Shown piece after piece: positions 1-8,099 of a stretch of 64,000 nt of DNA. The position numbers and the translations under genes are program-made. Origin of the DNA: Treponema_C sp050937815 (lineage in GTDB: Bacteria; Spirochaetota; Spirochaetia; Treponematales; Treponemataceae). The notes beneath the pieces were generated by a model. That model saw only the letters and a program-made list of their open reading frames with translations, made no database searches and had not been told where the DNA came from. The stretch spans positions 24,817 to 88,816 of the forward strand of contig NZ_JACDIJ010000011.1 in the NCBI RefSeq assembly GCF_050937815.1, read 5' to 3'. The first letter of the stretch is position 1. The number at the start of each line of letters is the position of its first letter.

Positions 1-477
1 TTGGAAAGTGCCGATAACGAAAACAGTACAAAAGAAGCCGGACAAACCGAAGTCTTGATTTTACCCTATTTTTTGTATCCGGGAACGGCTAATATAGCAA
101 CGGCGGGAAGCATTCTCGGCCCTATGAGTATGCCCGAAAGCGGCAAAGCCAATGCTTCCGGTATCTACGATATGAGCGGCAATGTGCTGGAATTTTGCTG
201 GGACTGGTTTGCCGGCTACGATAAAGCCGACAGGGGCGACTCTTCCGATGAAGGAAAAAACCTTACAAATCTGCCCGCAGCGGACAAAAAAATACACAAT
301 ACCGAAAAAACCGCCGCACAAGAACTGTACGGGCCGCGTTACGGTTCCGACAGGGTGTGCCGCGGCGGGAGCTGGAGTCCCTATGCCGCCTTTTTATACA
401 GCGCCGACCGCTACGCATACAACCCCGGAGAAGCCTACAACTATATGGGCTTCCGTTTTGCCGCTACTGCCCGTTGA
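1..477 (+). CDS. SUMF1/FGE-sulfatase domain protein, C-terminal part (5' cut by window edge)
   Basis: The reading frame is already open at base 1, so the gene starts outside the window. The visible 158 residues carry the C-terminal half of the formylglycine-generating-enzyme-like fold: GNVLEFCWDW at about residues 60-69, a CRGGSW motif near 120 and the terminal GFRFA. In this superfamily (SUMF1, EgtB, PvdO, and many secreted spirochaete proteins) the fold binds substrates or performs oxidations. The active-site cysteine pair of true FGEs is not evident in this part, so catalysis cannot be claimed. Treponema genomes often carry several such proteins of unknown role. It ends 39 bases from the convergent phosphoesterase gene. 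Confidence 0.75.
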   Translation: MESADNENSTKEAGQTEVLILPYFLYPGTANIATAGSILGPMSMPESGKANASGIYDMSGNVLEFCWDWFAGYDKADRGDSSDEGKNLTNLPAADKKIHNTEKTAAQELYGPRYGSDRVCRGGSWSPYAAFLYSADRYAYNPGEAYNYMGFRFAATAR

Positions 478-516
478 AAATTAAAAAGCGTGTAACAGCT
501 GAAATCGCAAGCCGAT

Positions 517-1197
517 TTACTCCTGCGGCAGGCATTTTAACTCGGCCTTTGTAACCGTCCACTTGTCTTTGTAATTACGCTCGACTTCCAAAATACCGTA
601 ACGCCCTTCGGTTAAAGAACCCGGATTCATAAGGACGGTGCAGCCGAGTGTATCGACGGCAAAAGATTCGTGGATATGGCCGCTTATAAGGGCAAGGGGC
701 TTATGTGTTTCCACAAAGGTACGTACCGATTTGGAGCCGACATGAGAACCCCCGTTTACGGTATCGAGTTTTGTATTGTAGGGCGGATGATGAATCAATA
801 AAATCAAATTATCGCAGTCGTCTTTTTCGTGTACTATATTCAAATCGCTTATCAATTCTTCTTCGGTTCTTTCAAAGGGTGTAACGCCGGTGAAACGCAA
901 GCCGCCGCCGCTTCCGGCAAACGCAAGTCCGTCACGAAACACCAAATCACCCTGTACCGATACGTCGAGATTTTCCAATTCGGTTAAAAACTCTTTTTCG
1001 TCGCAGTTTCCCAAAACGCAAAACAAGCTGTCGTGTTTTTTTACCAGCGTATTAAGCACCGGTAAAGCCGTATCGGGGGCTTTAAAACGGGCAAAATCGC
1101 CTGCAAACAACACGGCATCCGCAAGACCGAATTCCTCGTCGAGCCGATCAAGACTTTGTTCATCGCCGTGAATATCCGATAAAACAAGAAAACGCAT
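517..1197 (-). CDS. YfcE/MJ0936-type metallophosphoesterase
   Basis: A 226-residue calcineurin-like phosphoesterase. The dimetal motifs occur in the family order: SDIHGD near residue 7, FAGDFA near 31, LGNCDE near 62, a HHPPYN block near 137 and SGHIHE near 173. The family hydrolyses phosphodiesters or phosphomonoesters using two metal ions, usually Mn. Substrate cannot be read from sequence. The ATG start is preceded by a strong GGAGGAAGG ribosome-binding site. There is no signal peptide, so it is cytoplasmic. It lies 62 bases downstream of hisC on the same strand and may be co-transcribed with it. Confidence 0.85.
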   Translation of the reverse strand: MRFLVLSDIHGDEQSLDRLDEEFGLADAVLFAGDFARFKAPDTALPVLNTLVKKHDSLFCVLGNCDEKEFLTELENLDVSVQGDLVFRDGLAFAGSGGGLRFTGVTPFERTEEELISDLNIVHEKDDCDNLILLIHHPPYNTKLDTVNGGSHVGSKSVRTFVETHKPLALISGHIHESFAVDTLGCTVLMNPGSLTEGRYGILEVERNYKDKWTVTKAELKCLPQE

Positions 1198-1259
1198 ACC
1201 TTCCTCCGCTGCGGCGGAACAACCGATGTATATGCTTATTGCACGTACATCGATCCGCT

Positions 1260-2387
1260 TTACATTTTTAACATTATATCCGCCAGCAAACGCATTTGTT
1301 CGCCGGTTCCTACCGTAATACGCACAAAATCGCCGGTATCGGGTCCTTCAAAATAGCGTACTAAAAAGCCCCGCTCTTTAAGCTGTTTGTACACAAAGGC
1401 CCCCGAAAATTCTGCGGGAGCTTCCGGTTTTCCCTTTTTTACCATAACAAAATTCGTTTGTGAAGGCAATACCGTCCAGCCCGCCTTTTCCAATTCATTT
1501 TTGAAAATATCCCGATCGGCTGCAATTCGGGACGCTTTATCGGCATAATAAGACCAATTTTTGCATACGGCGGAACCCGCACATTGCGTAAGAACGTCAA
1601 CGGGAAAATGATTAAAGCTGTTTTTCGCTTTTTTAAGCGCACTCACAGCTTCCGGCCGGGCAATGCAAAAGCCCAAACGCATTCCGGCAAAACAAAACGC
1701 TTTTGAAAAGGTACGCACGATTATTAAATTGTCATAACGGTCTAAAAGGGATAGAGCGGTTGTGTTTCCGAAATCGGCGTACGCTTCATCTATAACGACG
1801 GCACGGCCCCTTGCGTTTTTTAAAACGGCTTCTATGTCCTCATTTGTCAATGCAATACCGGTAGGAGCATTGGGATTCGCGCATATAAAGCCGGAACAGG
1901 GTTCTTTTAATGCGGAAATTACGGTGGGAACATCAACCGACCAGTCCGGTTTTAAAGGAATTCTTTTTAAAGGAATGCCGTAATATTCTCCGTAAACCGG
2001 ATAAAAGCTGTACGTATATCGGGGCAAAATAAGGGGAGCGTCGGCATCGAAAAAAGAATAAAAAATAAACGAAAGCACTTCATCGGAACCGTTCCCGCAA
2101 AAAATCATATCTTCGGTGACATTAAAAGGAAGTTTAGCCGAAGCGTTCAATATGCCTCCCGATTCATTAAGCATACGAGCAAGCGCTTTACATAAATCGG
2201 CCGACTCCGGATCCGGATACAAAGACATTGAAGCGGCTTTATCTTTTATAAAGGCCGATAAAATTTCCGAAACTGCGGGCGCCGGAGGATAAGGATTTTC
2301 ATTGGCATTGAGTTTTATATAATTGCAAGCGGGTAATTGTTCGCCGGGAACATAGGGATGCAGATTTTGAAGTTTTTTTGAAAACAC
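1260..2387 (-). CDS. hisC: Histidinol-phosphate/aromatic aminotransferase (fold-type I)
   Basis: PLP-dependent aminotransferase of the HisC family, about 375 residues. It shows the substrate-binding N-terminus with LNANENPYPP, the dimer and cofactor motif FICANPNAPTG, and the Schiff-base lysine in RTFSKAFCFAGMRLGF. HisC converts imidazole-acetol phosphate and glutamate to histidinol phosphate, and relatives act on aromatic amino acids. No other his genes are nearby, so an aromatic role is possible. The start is placed at GTG 2387: a consensus promoter (2407-2435) overlaps the longer frame starting at TTG 2417, and GGAGG sits four bases before the GTG. Confidence 0.85.
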   Translation of the reverse strand: MFSKKLQNLHPYVPGEQLPACNYIKLNANENPYPPAPAVSEILSAFIKDKAASMSLYPDPESADLCKALARMLNESGGILNASAKLPFNVTEDMIFCGNGSDEVLSFIFYSFFDADAPLILPRYTYSFYPVYGEYYGIPLKRIPLKPDWSVDVPTVISALKEPCSGFICANPNAPTGIALTNEDIEAVLKNARGRAVVIDEAYADFGNTTALSLLDRYDNLIIVRTFSKAFCFAGMRLGFCIARPEAVSALKKAKNSFNHFPVDVLTQCAGSAVCKNWSYYADKASRIAADRDIFKNELEKAGWTVLPSQTNFVMVKKGKPEAPAEFSGAFVYKQLKERGFLVRYFEGPDTGDFVRITVGTGEQMRLLADIMLKM

Positions 2388-2406
2388 ACTTCCTCCGTTT
2401 TGTGCT

Positions 2407-2435
2407 ATAGTATGCAATGCTTTCTAAAACGTCAA
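2407..2435 (-). promoter_or_regulatory. Sigma-70-type promoter of hisC
   Basis: On the minus strand TTGACG (2430-2435) and TACTAT (2407-2412) are 17 bases apart. Transcription would start near 2400, inside the longest possible hisC frame, and this fixes the start codon at GTG 2387. Confidence 0.6.
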
Positions 2436-2469
2436 GGGGGTAAAAATTCAATAATACGCCTGTAGACGA

Positions 2470-2497
2470 TTGCAAAGTTTTTATATTATTGTATAAT
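2470..2497 (+). promoter_or_regulatory. Promoter giving a probable leaderless mRNA
   Basis: TTGCAA (2470-2475) and a perfect TATAAT (2492-2497) are 16 bases apart. The ATG at 2506 comes only 8 bases after the -10 box and has no ribosome-binding site, so the transcript should begin at or next to the start codon. Confidence 0.6.
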
Positions 2498-2505
2498 TAA
2501 GACAG

Positions 2506-4455
2506 ATGGCAAATAAAGTAAACATGTTAACCTTGCTGAAGCTTTTTGCTCAGCGTCAAAATCATGCTCTGATTTCGTTTGCGGAATTTTGTGCATATAT
2601 ACAGTATTATGCACAAAAGCATTTGCATGAAGTTCCCGAACTCGTTATTTTTTTAAAAAATCCGGAAACTTCGTTACAAAAGTATTTAAGCAAACTTGAA
2701 ACGGAACGTTCAATTATAATCGTAAACGCAGATACGCCCAAAAAAGGGATTATCGTTATTTCTTTTTATGTTGAAAAATATGCAAATCGTTATCGTGAAA
2801 TACTTAATAATCCTGCAATACCCTACCCGCTTATAACCGACTTGCCTTCACAAACCCCTTTGGAAATTATAGACCGCCAACAAGCGTCGGGGCTTTTAAC
2901 CCGTTTGTTCGATGAAATGCAGCCCGAAGAAAAAAGAGAAAGCGGTTCTAAAAACGTTTCCGCAGTTCCAAAACTTTACGGTCTTATATTACCGCGCGAT
3001 ATGCCGATTATAATATTTCCGTCCGAAACTTCGGTAAACATCTTATTCGACATTGCAATGGCAAAAATACGCCAAATGCTTCGCAAAGAAGAATACCATG
3101 ATTATTTTTTAAAAAAACTGCGTGTAACAAATCCGGGTAAGGACATCTCCATCAAATCTTTTTTTACGCAATTTATCCAGCGGCCGATGGAAGCAATGGA
3201 ATCGATACGAAATTCCGGTGAAGTTTTTTACTTTTGGGGACAATTGTGTTTTTTTATCCGTCAGGATTACGAAAAGGTAAAAGATTATACGCAAGAAGAC
3301 ATTGCCCTGCTGCAAAGTATTTATTTAACCGAAATTGCAATCAATTACTATAAAAATAAATCTCAACAAGCACAGCAAAAAGACGCCGCACTCCGTGTGT
3401 TGGAACAGCTTTTGGATAAACCGCCTTTTTATTTTAATAAAGAAACCATTCAAAATTTTTCGGATTCCAAGGGACGGCGGCTTTTGGGGCAATACACTGA
3501 AAAAGATTTAAATGAATTCCTGCATGCAAAAACAACGGCGTTTTCGGATAACAATCTGCCGGAACTGCTTACTTTTAAATTGCATACGGGAGAATATTAC
3601 TATATTACAAAATCAAAAGTAATTCCCCTTATTATACGGTTATGCAGCGATGCGCGCGAAACCATAAAAAACAATTTAACGAAAGAATGGTTTACCTTAT
3701 ACAAGCATTTTGACAGCGTTCCCGCAATGACGGATAAAAAAGCTTTTGAACGGCGGCTTGAACAAGAATTGTTGTCGCGGGCGCCGATTTTATATGCCCT
3801 GCTGCATTCGAATTTTTTATCGCTTATTTATTATGAAACGTTAATTTCCAAAGAAACGACAAAAAATGCTCTTAATTTATTTGCCGACGGAAAATTGCTT
3901 CCTTACAGCGAATTGCTTATGCTTTCCCGCTCCGAAATTATTACCGATGCAAAAATTTTATTGCCGTGGTGGTACACTCTTCCTCCCATATCATGGATAG
4001 CCGCATTTATACTGCGGCCGCGGAAACGGAAAAAAAAGAAAACGGATATTCCCGTCGAAACCGCCCATGTTGAATTACAGGACGACAGCTTACCCGAAAG
4101 TGCGACACGGAGCGCGCGGAAAAAAGAATTCCGTACGGCTGCCGAACAAGCGGAAAAAGTATTGGTTCCGCCCGGTTCTTCTTTAGACAGAGAAATGACA
4201 TCATACATCAATCAGTGGAATCCCTTATTGGATAAAGAGCTGCGCGCAAATCTGACGGAAGACGTCAATTCTCTTATACGCGATTATATGCGGCGTACAA
4301 TCAGAACTTTAAAAGCTTCCAATTTTACGGTTGACCGCATACAAAATTTGGCGGAAATATTGATTAAAACATCTTCTTTACAAAAAATAAAAAACAAAGA
4401 GCCGCTGCAAATCTATGTGGTTTTATACATTATCAGACTTGTAAAAAACGGATAA
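2506..4455 (+). CDS. Uncharacterised 649-residue protein
   Basis: I do not recognise a family. The protein is long and rich in Lys, Glu and aromatic residues, with no N-terminal signal peptide. One hydrophobic stretch (PWWYTLPPISWIAAFIL, about residues 488-504) is followed by a strongly basic run RPRKRKKKK, which could be a single membrane anchor with a cytoplasmic positive flank. The last 110 residues look helical. It is followed by a terminator and then ssb. The start is chosen because the -10 box lies 8 bases upstream, implying leaderless translation. Composition is typical of the host and gives no sign of transfer. Confidence 0.7.
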   Translation: MANKVNMLTLLKLFAQRQNHALISFAEFCAYIQYYAQKHLHEVPELVIFLKNPETSLQKYLSKLETERSIIIVNADTPKKGIIVISFYVEKYANRYREILNNPAIPYPLITDLPSQTPLEIIDRQQASGLLTRLFDEMQPEEKRESGSKNVSAVPKLYGLILPRDMPIIIFPSETSVNILFDIAMAKIRQMLRKEEYHDYFLKKLRVTNPGKDISIKSFFTQFIQRPMEAMESIRNSGEVFYFWGQLCFFIRQDYEKVKDYTQEDIALLQSIYLTEIAINYYKNKSQQAQQKDAALRVLEQLLDKPPFYFNKETIQNFSDSKGRRLLGQYTEKDLNEFLHAKTTAFSDNNLPELLTFKLHTGEYYYITKSKVIPLIIRLCSDARETIKNNLTKEWFTLYKHFDSVPAMTDKKAFERRLEQELLSRAPILYALLHSNFLSLIYYETLISKETTKNALNLFADGKLLPYSELLMLSRSEIITDAKILLPWWYTLPPISWIAAFILRPRKRKKKKTDIPVETAHVELQDDSLPESATRSARKKEFRTAAEQAEKVLVPPGSSLDREMTSYINQWNPLLDKELRANLTEDVNSLIRDYMRRTIRTLKASNFTVDRIQNLAEILIKTSSLQKIKNKEPLQIYVVLYIIRLVKNG

Positions 4456-4483
4456 CTTGCAACCGTTTTTTCGGCTTTACAAA

Positions 4484-4519
4484 AAAAACAGAGATTTTTT
4501 TATAAAATCTCTGTTTTTT
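4484..4519 (+). terminator. Rho-independent terminator after the 649-residue protein gene
   Basis: AACAGAGATTTT pairs with AAAATCTCTGTT across a short AT loop and runs into a T tract. It separates the upstream gene from ssb. Confidence 0.8.
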
Positions 4520-4574
4520 TATTTTTTTACCCCTATCATATTATGTAGCCGGAAAAAATTACGGAGGTTAACGT

Positions 4575-4967
4575 ATGAATTCACTCAATTCGATTATCTT
4601 GGAAGGCAATGTTGTCCAAGAACCCGTTTTACGCGAAACGGCAAAGGGAACGCAGGTATGTACTTTTTCCGTTATGTGTATGCGAACGTACAAACAGGAT
4701 GATTCCTATGAAAAAGAAATTTCTTTTTTCGACATCGATGCATGGGGGAAACTGGCCGAACTCAGCATAAAAAACGGCGTTAAAGGCAGGGGTGTCCGTG
4801 TTGTAGGAAGGTTAAAGCAAAGTCGTTGGGTAGACAGTGAAGAAAAAAACCGCAGCAAGATTACGATTGTTGCCGAACACATAGAATTTAAGCCGCTTTT
4901 CAAAAAAGTACAATCGGAAAAATCGGAAGAAAAAGCGGCCGAACTTGAAAAAGTTCCGGCTTTTTAA
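4575..4967 (+). CDS. ssb: Single-stranded DNA-binding protein
   Basis: A 130-residue protein with one OB fold: NSIILEGNVVQEPVLRET at the N-terminus, a middle FFDIDAWGKLAE and the strand GVRVVGRLKQSRW. SSB coats single-stranded DNA in replication, recombination and repair. The C-terminus is short and ends ...LEKVPAF rather than the usual acidic DDDIPF-like tip, although the terminal Pro-x-Phe is kept. The usual rpsF-ssb-rpsR context is absent, so this may be a lone or second copy. ATG has a GGAGG site 6 bases upstream. Confidence 0.93.
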   Translation: MNSLNSIILEGNVVQEPVLRETAKGTQVCTFSVMCMRTYKQDDSYEKEISFFDIDAWGKLAELSIKNGVKGRGVRVVGRLKQSRWVDSEEKNRSKITIVAEHIEFKPLFKKVQSEKSEEKAAELEKVPAF

Positions 4968-5002
4968 CTAAAAGTTTTAGATTCTTTTTCCGGTTTTACA
5001 AG

Positions 5003-5042
5003 CGGGGGTATTGAAAAAGTGCAATGCTTTTGAAAACCCCCG
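5003..5042 (+). terminator. Terminator between convergent ssb and the U32 gene
   Basis: CGGGGGT and ACCCCCG form the outer stem, with a second AAAAG/CTTTT pairing inside the loop. TATTTTAT follows on the plus strand. It could serve both convergent genes. Confidence 0.6.
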
Positions 5043-5082
5043 TATTTTATGTATATCAGCAAGTACCCGCAACACGTTTTTT

Positions 5083-7347
5083 TTACTTATGCTTTTTTTT
5101 TGTATTTTTGTGACCGTTTTTTTCCCCGCGGGAAAAAAATGTTTTGTTATCCTTTTCGGATAAAATAAACGATTTTTTGCTTTGTGCGGGTACGGCGGAA
5201 TAAAAGCCGTCTTTCCAATTAAAACGTGAGGTATCGGGTAAAGATTCTCCCCTATGCATCGCGCGCACAATAGCCTTAATGTCCGCACGGCGCACGCTTG
5301 TTTTGGACATATCGATTAAAAAGCGCGAAAAGCCGCTCTTTTTTAAAACATGCACGCGGTCCACAATCGAAAAGGGGTCGGCGGGCATGACAAAGGAACC
5401 GTCCGGTGTAGAAAGGGCGCGGAAGGACATGCCTTCTTTGTCGTTAAATGCGGCAAAATCATAGGATTCGGGCAGTTTAAAGCGCATACGAAAGAGGGCA
5501 GGATATGCAAAGAGGCATATCATCAGGCGGGAGCGCTGAGGGCCTTCAAAAATGCTTTCGAGGGTGCTTCGGCTGCTTTCATGGCTCATAATAAAAGCAT
5601 CTATGTTTTGATTTTCGAGCCAGGAAACCGCCCAGCGGTTAAAGGTGTATAAATAAGGGCCGCCTATCAGTATATCCTTTTCCGATTTAAGCATATTGAT
5701 ATGGGCCGGATTGTTTACAATCCACTGATAAAAACCGTCTGCGCGCAGTGACGCTATATCCTTTTCCAAAACCGCCTGCGTTTCCGGCGTACAAAAGGGG
5801 TCAAGCGAAATAAAAACCTGTTTTTTCGAACAGGGAAGCGCTTCTTTTTTTTCGATAAGCGAACGCCGCGTATCGCTGTTCAATTCCAAAATAAAGCGTA
5901 CCGGGTGCTCCGCCAAACATGCGTGCATATCCGAAAGCGTACTCACCTGTATATACACTCCTTCAGGAAAAAAGGATAAGCTGTCTTTTTTTAAAGGCGT
6001 TAAGTCGAGTATGGGCAGTCTTTCATCTGCGGGCTGTAAACGGTAGGGCGATAAATCGGCCGGAAGCACGCGCTTATACCGCTTGGACATGGACTTTGTT
6101 TGCAAAAGATATACCGGATCGCCGCGGCCGGCTTCGGGCGGTACGCTTATCCATGTTTCGGCTTGTGCACGGGTGTTTTCAAAAACCTTTACTTCCTGTA
6201 CCTTGTAACTGATACGTCCCGAATCGTCTTTTTTGTGGATGCGGATTGAATCTCCGGCTTCCGGCTCGTAAGAACCGCCTTTTAAAAGGGCGAATTTTTG
6301 CACGTCCTCTGTTTTTTTATCGGAGGCGGCCGGACGCTTGCCGACATTTTTTTTATCCGGTTCGTCTAAAGCTTTAGGGGTCGGCGCTTTTTCCGAGCGC
6401 ACACTGTCTATTACTCCCAAATAAATACCCGTACCGCCCGCCTGATTCGGGTTTAAGAATTTTGAAGCATCGCTTCCGTCAAACCAATAGCGGGTTTTTG
6501 CGCGGGCGAAGTCGGTTGCAAGCATACGTTTTCCGGTTTCAACGGCGCCTTTTTCATCTTTTTCCCAATTGTCTAAAACATAGCGGTAGGCTGCCGTTAC
6601 GCTTCCGACGTATTCGGCGCTTTTCATGCGTCCTTCTATTTTGAATGAATCGACACCCGCTTTTATCAGGGCGGGAAGGCGGTCTATAAGCTGCAAGTCG
6701 TGCGGCGAAAAATAATAGCCTTTTTCTTTTGCGCCTCCGGGAAGTTCGGCTTCGTAATAACGGCGGCACGCTTGTGTACACATACCGCGGTTTGCCGATT
6801 TTCCGCCCAAAAAACTTGAAAAAAGACACAAGCCCGATTCGCTCACACAAAGGGCGCCGTGTACAAACACTTCCAATTCGGAAGAGGTGCTGCGTTTTAT
6901 TGAAGATATTTCTTCAAGGTTTAATTCCCGCGCCAAAACGACACGTTTTATGCCTTCTTTGCTTAAAAGGTTTACCGCCGCCGCACTTGCAATATTCATT
7001 TGAGTTGAAGCGTGCAGTTCAAGTTTCGGGAAAAACTCCTGTACCATGCGCACGATACCGAAATCCTGAACAATCAGGGCATCGGGGCCGACCTTATTCA
7101 AATAGGATAAAAAACGGTATAAGCGTTCGGTTTCGCTTTCTTCGATAACCGTATTGACCGTTACATATATTTTTTTCTTTTGCCGGTGTACGGCTTCAAC
7201 CGCCGCTTCAAATTGATTCCACGCAAAATTCGAGGAGCGTAAACGGGCATTAAAACTTTTAAGTCCCATATAGACGGCATCGGCACCCTCGCCTATTGCC
7301 GCGTCCAAAGCTTCTATGTTGCCCGCAGGAGCTAATAATTCCGCCAT
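5083..7347 (-). CDS. U32 family peptidase / RNA hydroxylase (RlhA/TrhP-like)
   Basis: About 754 residues beginning MAELLAPAGN, the hallmark of U32 proteins. The U32 signature FVHGALCVSESGLC occurs near residue 160, followed by cysteines (GMCTQACRRYY) expected to hold an Fe-S cluster, and FKIEGRMKS. Characterised members hydroxylate tRNA U34 (TrhP) or 23S rRNA C2501 (RlhA), and older literature calls them collagenases. The long C-terminal half fits the RlhA-size class. The last 30 residues are very basic (KKKHK end). The start is fixed at 7347 because the promoter at 7357-7385 overlaps any longer frame. Confidence 0.85.
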   Translation of the reverse strand: MAELLAPAGNIEALDAAIGEGADAVYMGLKSFNARLRSSNFAWNQFEAAVEAVHRQKKKIYVTVNTVIEESETERLYRFLSYLNKVGPDALIVQDFGIVRMVQEFFPKLELHASTQMNIASAAAVNLLSKEGIKRVVLARELNLEEISSIKRSTSSELEVFVHGALCVSESGLCLFSSFLGGKSANRGMCTQACRRYYEAELPGGAKEKGYYFSPHDLQLIDRLPALIKAGVDSFKIEGRMKSAEYVGSVTAAYRYVLDNWEKDEKGAVETGKRMLATDFARAKTRYWFDGSDASKFLNPNQAGGTGIYLGVIDSVRSEKAPTPKALDEPDKKNVGKRPAASDKKTEDVQKFALLKGGSYEPEAGDSIRIHKKDDSGRISYKVQEVKVFENTRAQAETWISVPPEAGRGDPVYLLQTKSMSKRYKRVLPADLSPYRLQPADERLPILDLTPLKKDSLSFFPEGVYIQVSTLSDMHACLAEHPVRFILELNSDTRRSLIEKKEALPCSKKQVFISLDPFCTPETQAVLEKDIASLRADGFYQWIVNNPAHINMLKSEKDILIGGPYLYTFNRWAVSWLENQNIDAFIMSHESSRSTLESIFEGPQRSRLMICLFAYPALFRMRFKLPESYDFAAFNDKEGMSFRALSTPDGSFVMPADPFSIVDRVHVLKKSGFSRFLIDMSKTSVRRADIKAIVRAMHRGESLPDTSRFNWKDGFYSAVPAQSKKSFILSEKDNKTFFSRGEKNGHKNTKKKHK

Positions 7348-7356
7348 AATAAGTTG

Positions 7357-7385
7357 AGTATACACCAAAAACCGTAATGTGACAA
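7357..7385 (-). promoter_or_regulatory. Promoter of the U32 gene, probably leaderless
   Basis: On the minus strand TTGTCA (7380-7385) and TATACT (7357-7362) are 17 bases apart. Only 9 bases separate the -10 box from ATG 7347 and no Shine-Dalgarno sequence is present. Confidence 0.6.
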
Positions 7386-7399
7386 TCTTACATTTTTAC

Positions 7400-7428
7400 T
7401 TGCTTATTCAGCTGAAATCCGTTATCTT
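7400..7428 (+). promoter_or_regulatory. Likely ferritin promoter
   Basis: TTGCTT (7400-7405) and TATCTT (7423-7428) are 17 bases apart, upstream of AGGAGG and the ferritin ATG. I see no clear Fur or PerR box. Confidence 0.45.
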
Positions 7429-7458
7429 GTAAAACACACCCTTATTAGGAGGCTTATT

Positions 7459-7971
7459 ATGCTGGACAAAAAAGTAAGTCGATTGTTGAACGAACAAATC
7501 AACAAGGAATTGTTTTCGGCTTATGTATACTTGGATATTTCCAATTATTTTTATGATGAAGGCTTGGAAGGTTTCGGTAACTGGTATAAAATTCAAGCAA
7601 AGGAAGAACAGGATCACGCCGATTTAATTCTTCAGTATTTGCAAAACAACGGTGAAAAAATCATTTTGGAAGCTATCGACAAACCGAATCATTCTTACAA
7701 GGAATTTAAGGATGCCTTGGTTGTAAGTTTGCACCACGAGCAGTATGTTACAAGCTTGATTCATACGATTTACGCAGCGGCGATTGAGGTAAAGGATTAC
7801 CGCACTATGCAGTTTTTGGATTGGTTTGTAAAAGAACAGGGCGAAGAAGAAAAAAACACCGAGGATATGATTAAAAAGTACGACTTATTCGGTTCGGACG
7901 CAAAAGCGCTGTACATGCTCGACAGCGAATTAAAAGCGCGCACATACGCCCCGCCGTCTTTGGTTCTGTAG
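7459..7971 (+). CDS. ftnA: Bacterial non-haem ferritin
   Basis: A 170-residue four-helix-bundle ferritin, the usual FtnA length. Ferroxidase ligands are in place: E17 in NKELFSAYVY, E50 and H53 in AKEEQDHAD, E94 in HHEQYV, and the Q/E residues in FVKEQGEEE. It oxidises Fe(II) and stores the ferric mineral inside a 24-subunit cage in the cytoplasm. AGGAGG lies 7 bases before the ATG. The gene stands alone between terminators. The window also holds a candidate ferrosome locus (52926-55614), so the cell may have two unrelated iron stores. Confidence 0.95.
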   Translation: MLDKKVSRLLNEQINKELFSAYVYLDISNYFYDEGLEGFGNWYKIQAKEEQDHADLILQYLQNNGEKIILEAIDKPNHSYKEFKDALVVSLHHEQYVTSLIHTIYAAAIEVKDYRTMQFLDWFVKEQGEEEKNTEDMIKKYDLFGSDAKALYMLDSELKARTYAPPSLVL

Positions 7972-8015
7972 GTTTTGTAAGGGTTATATCCGAATGCAAA
8001 ACGCAGCAGTATAAA

Positions 8016-8054
8016 AAAGAGCTGCCTTCACAAATTTTCCGAAGGCAGCTCTTT
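8016..8054. terminator. Bidirectional terminator between ferritin and fucI
   Basis: AAAGAGCTGCCTTC pairs perfectly with GAAGGCAGCTCTTT (14 pairs) around an 11-base loop. A/T tracts flank both sides, which suits the convergent genes. Confidence 0.85.
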
Positions 8055-8099
8055 ATTTTTTTATCCCATTAAAAAAGAATTAAAACAACTCCTTAATGC

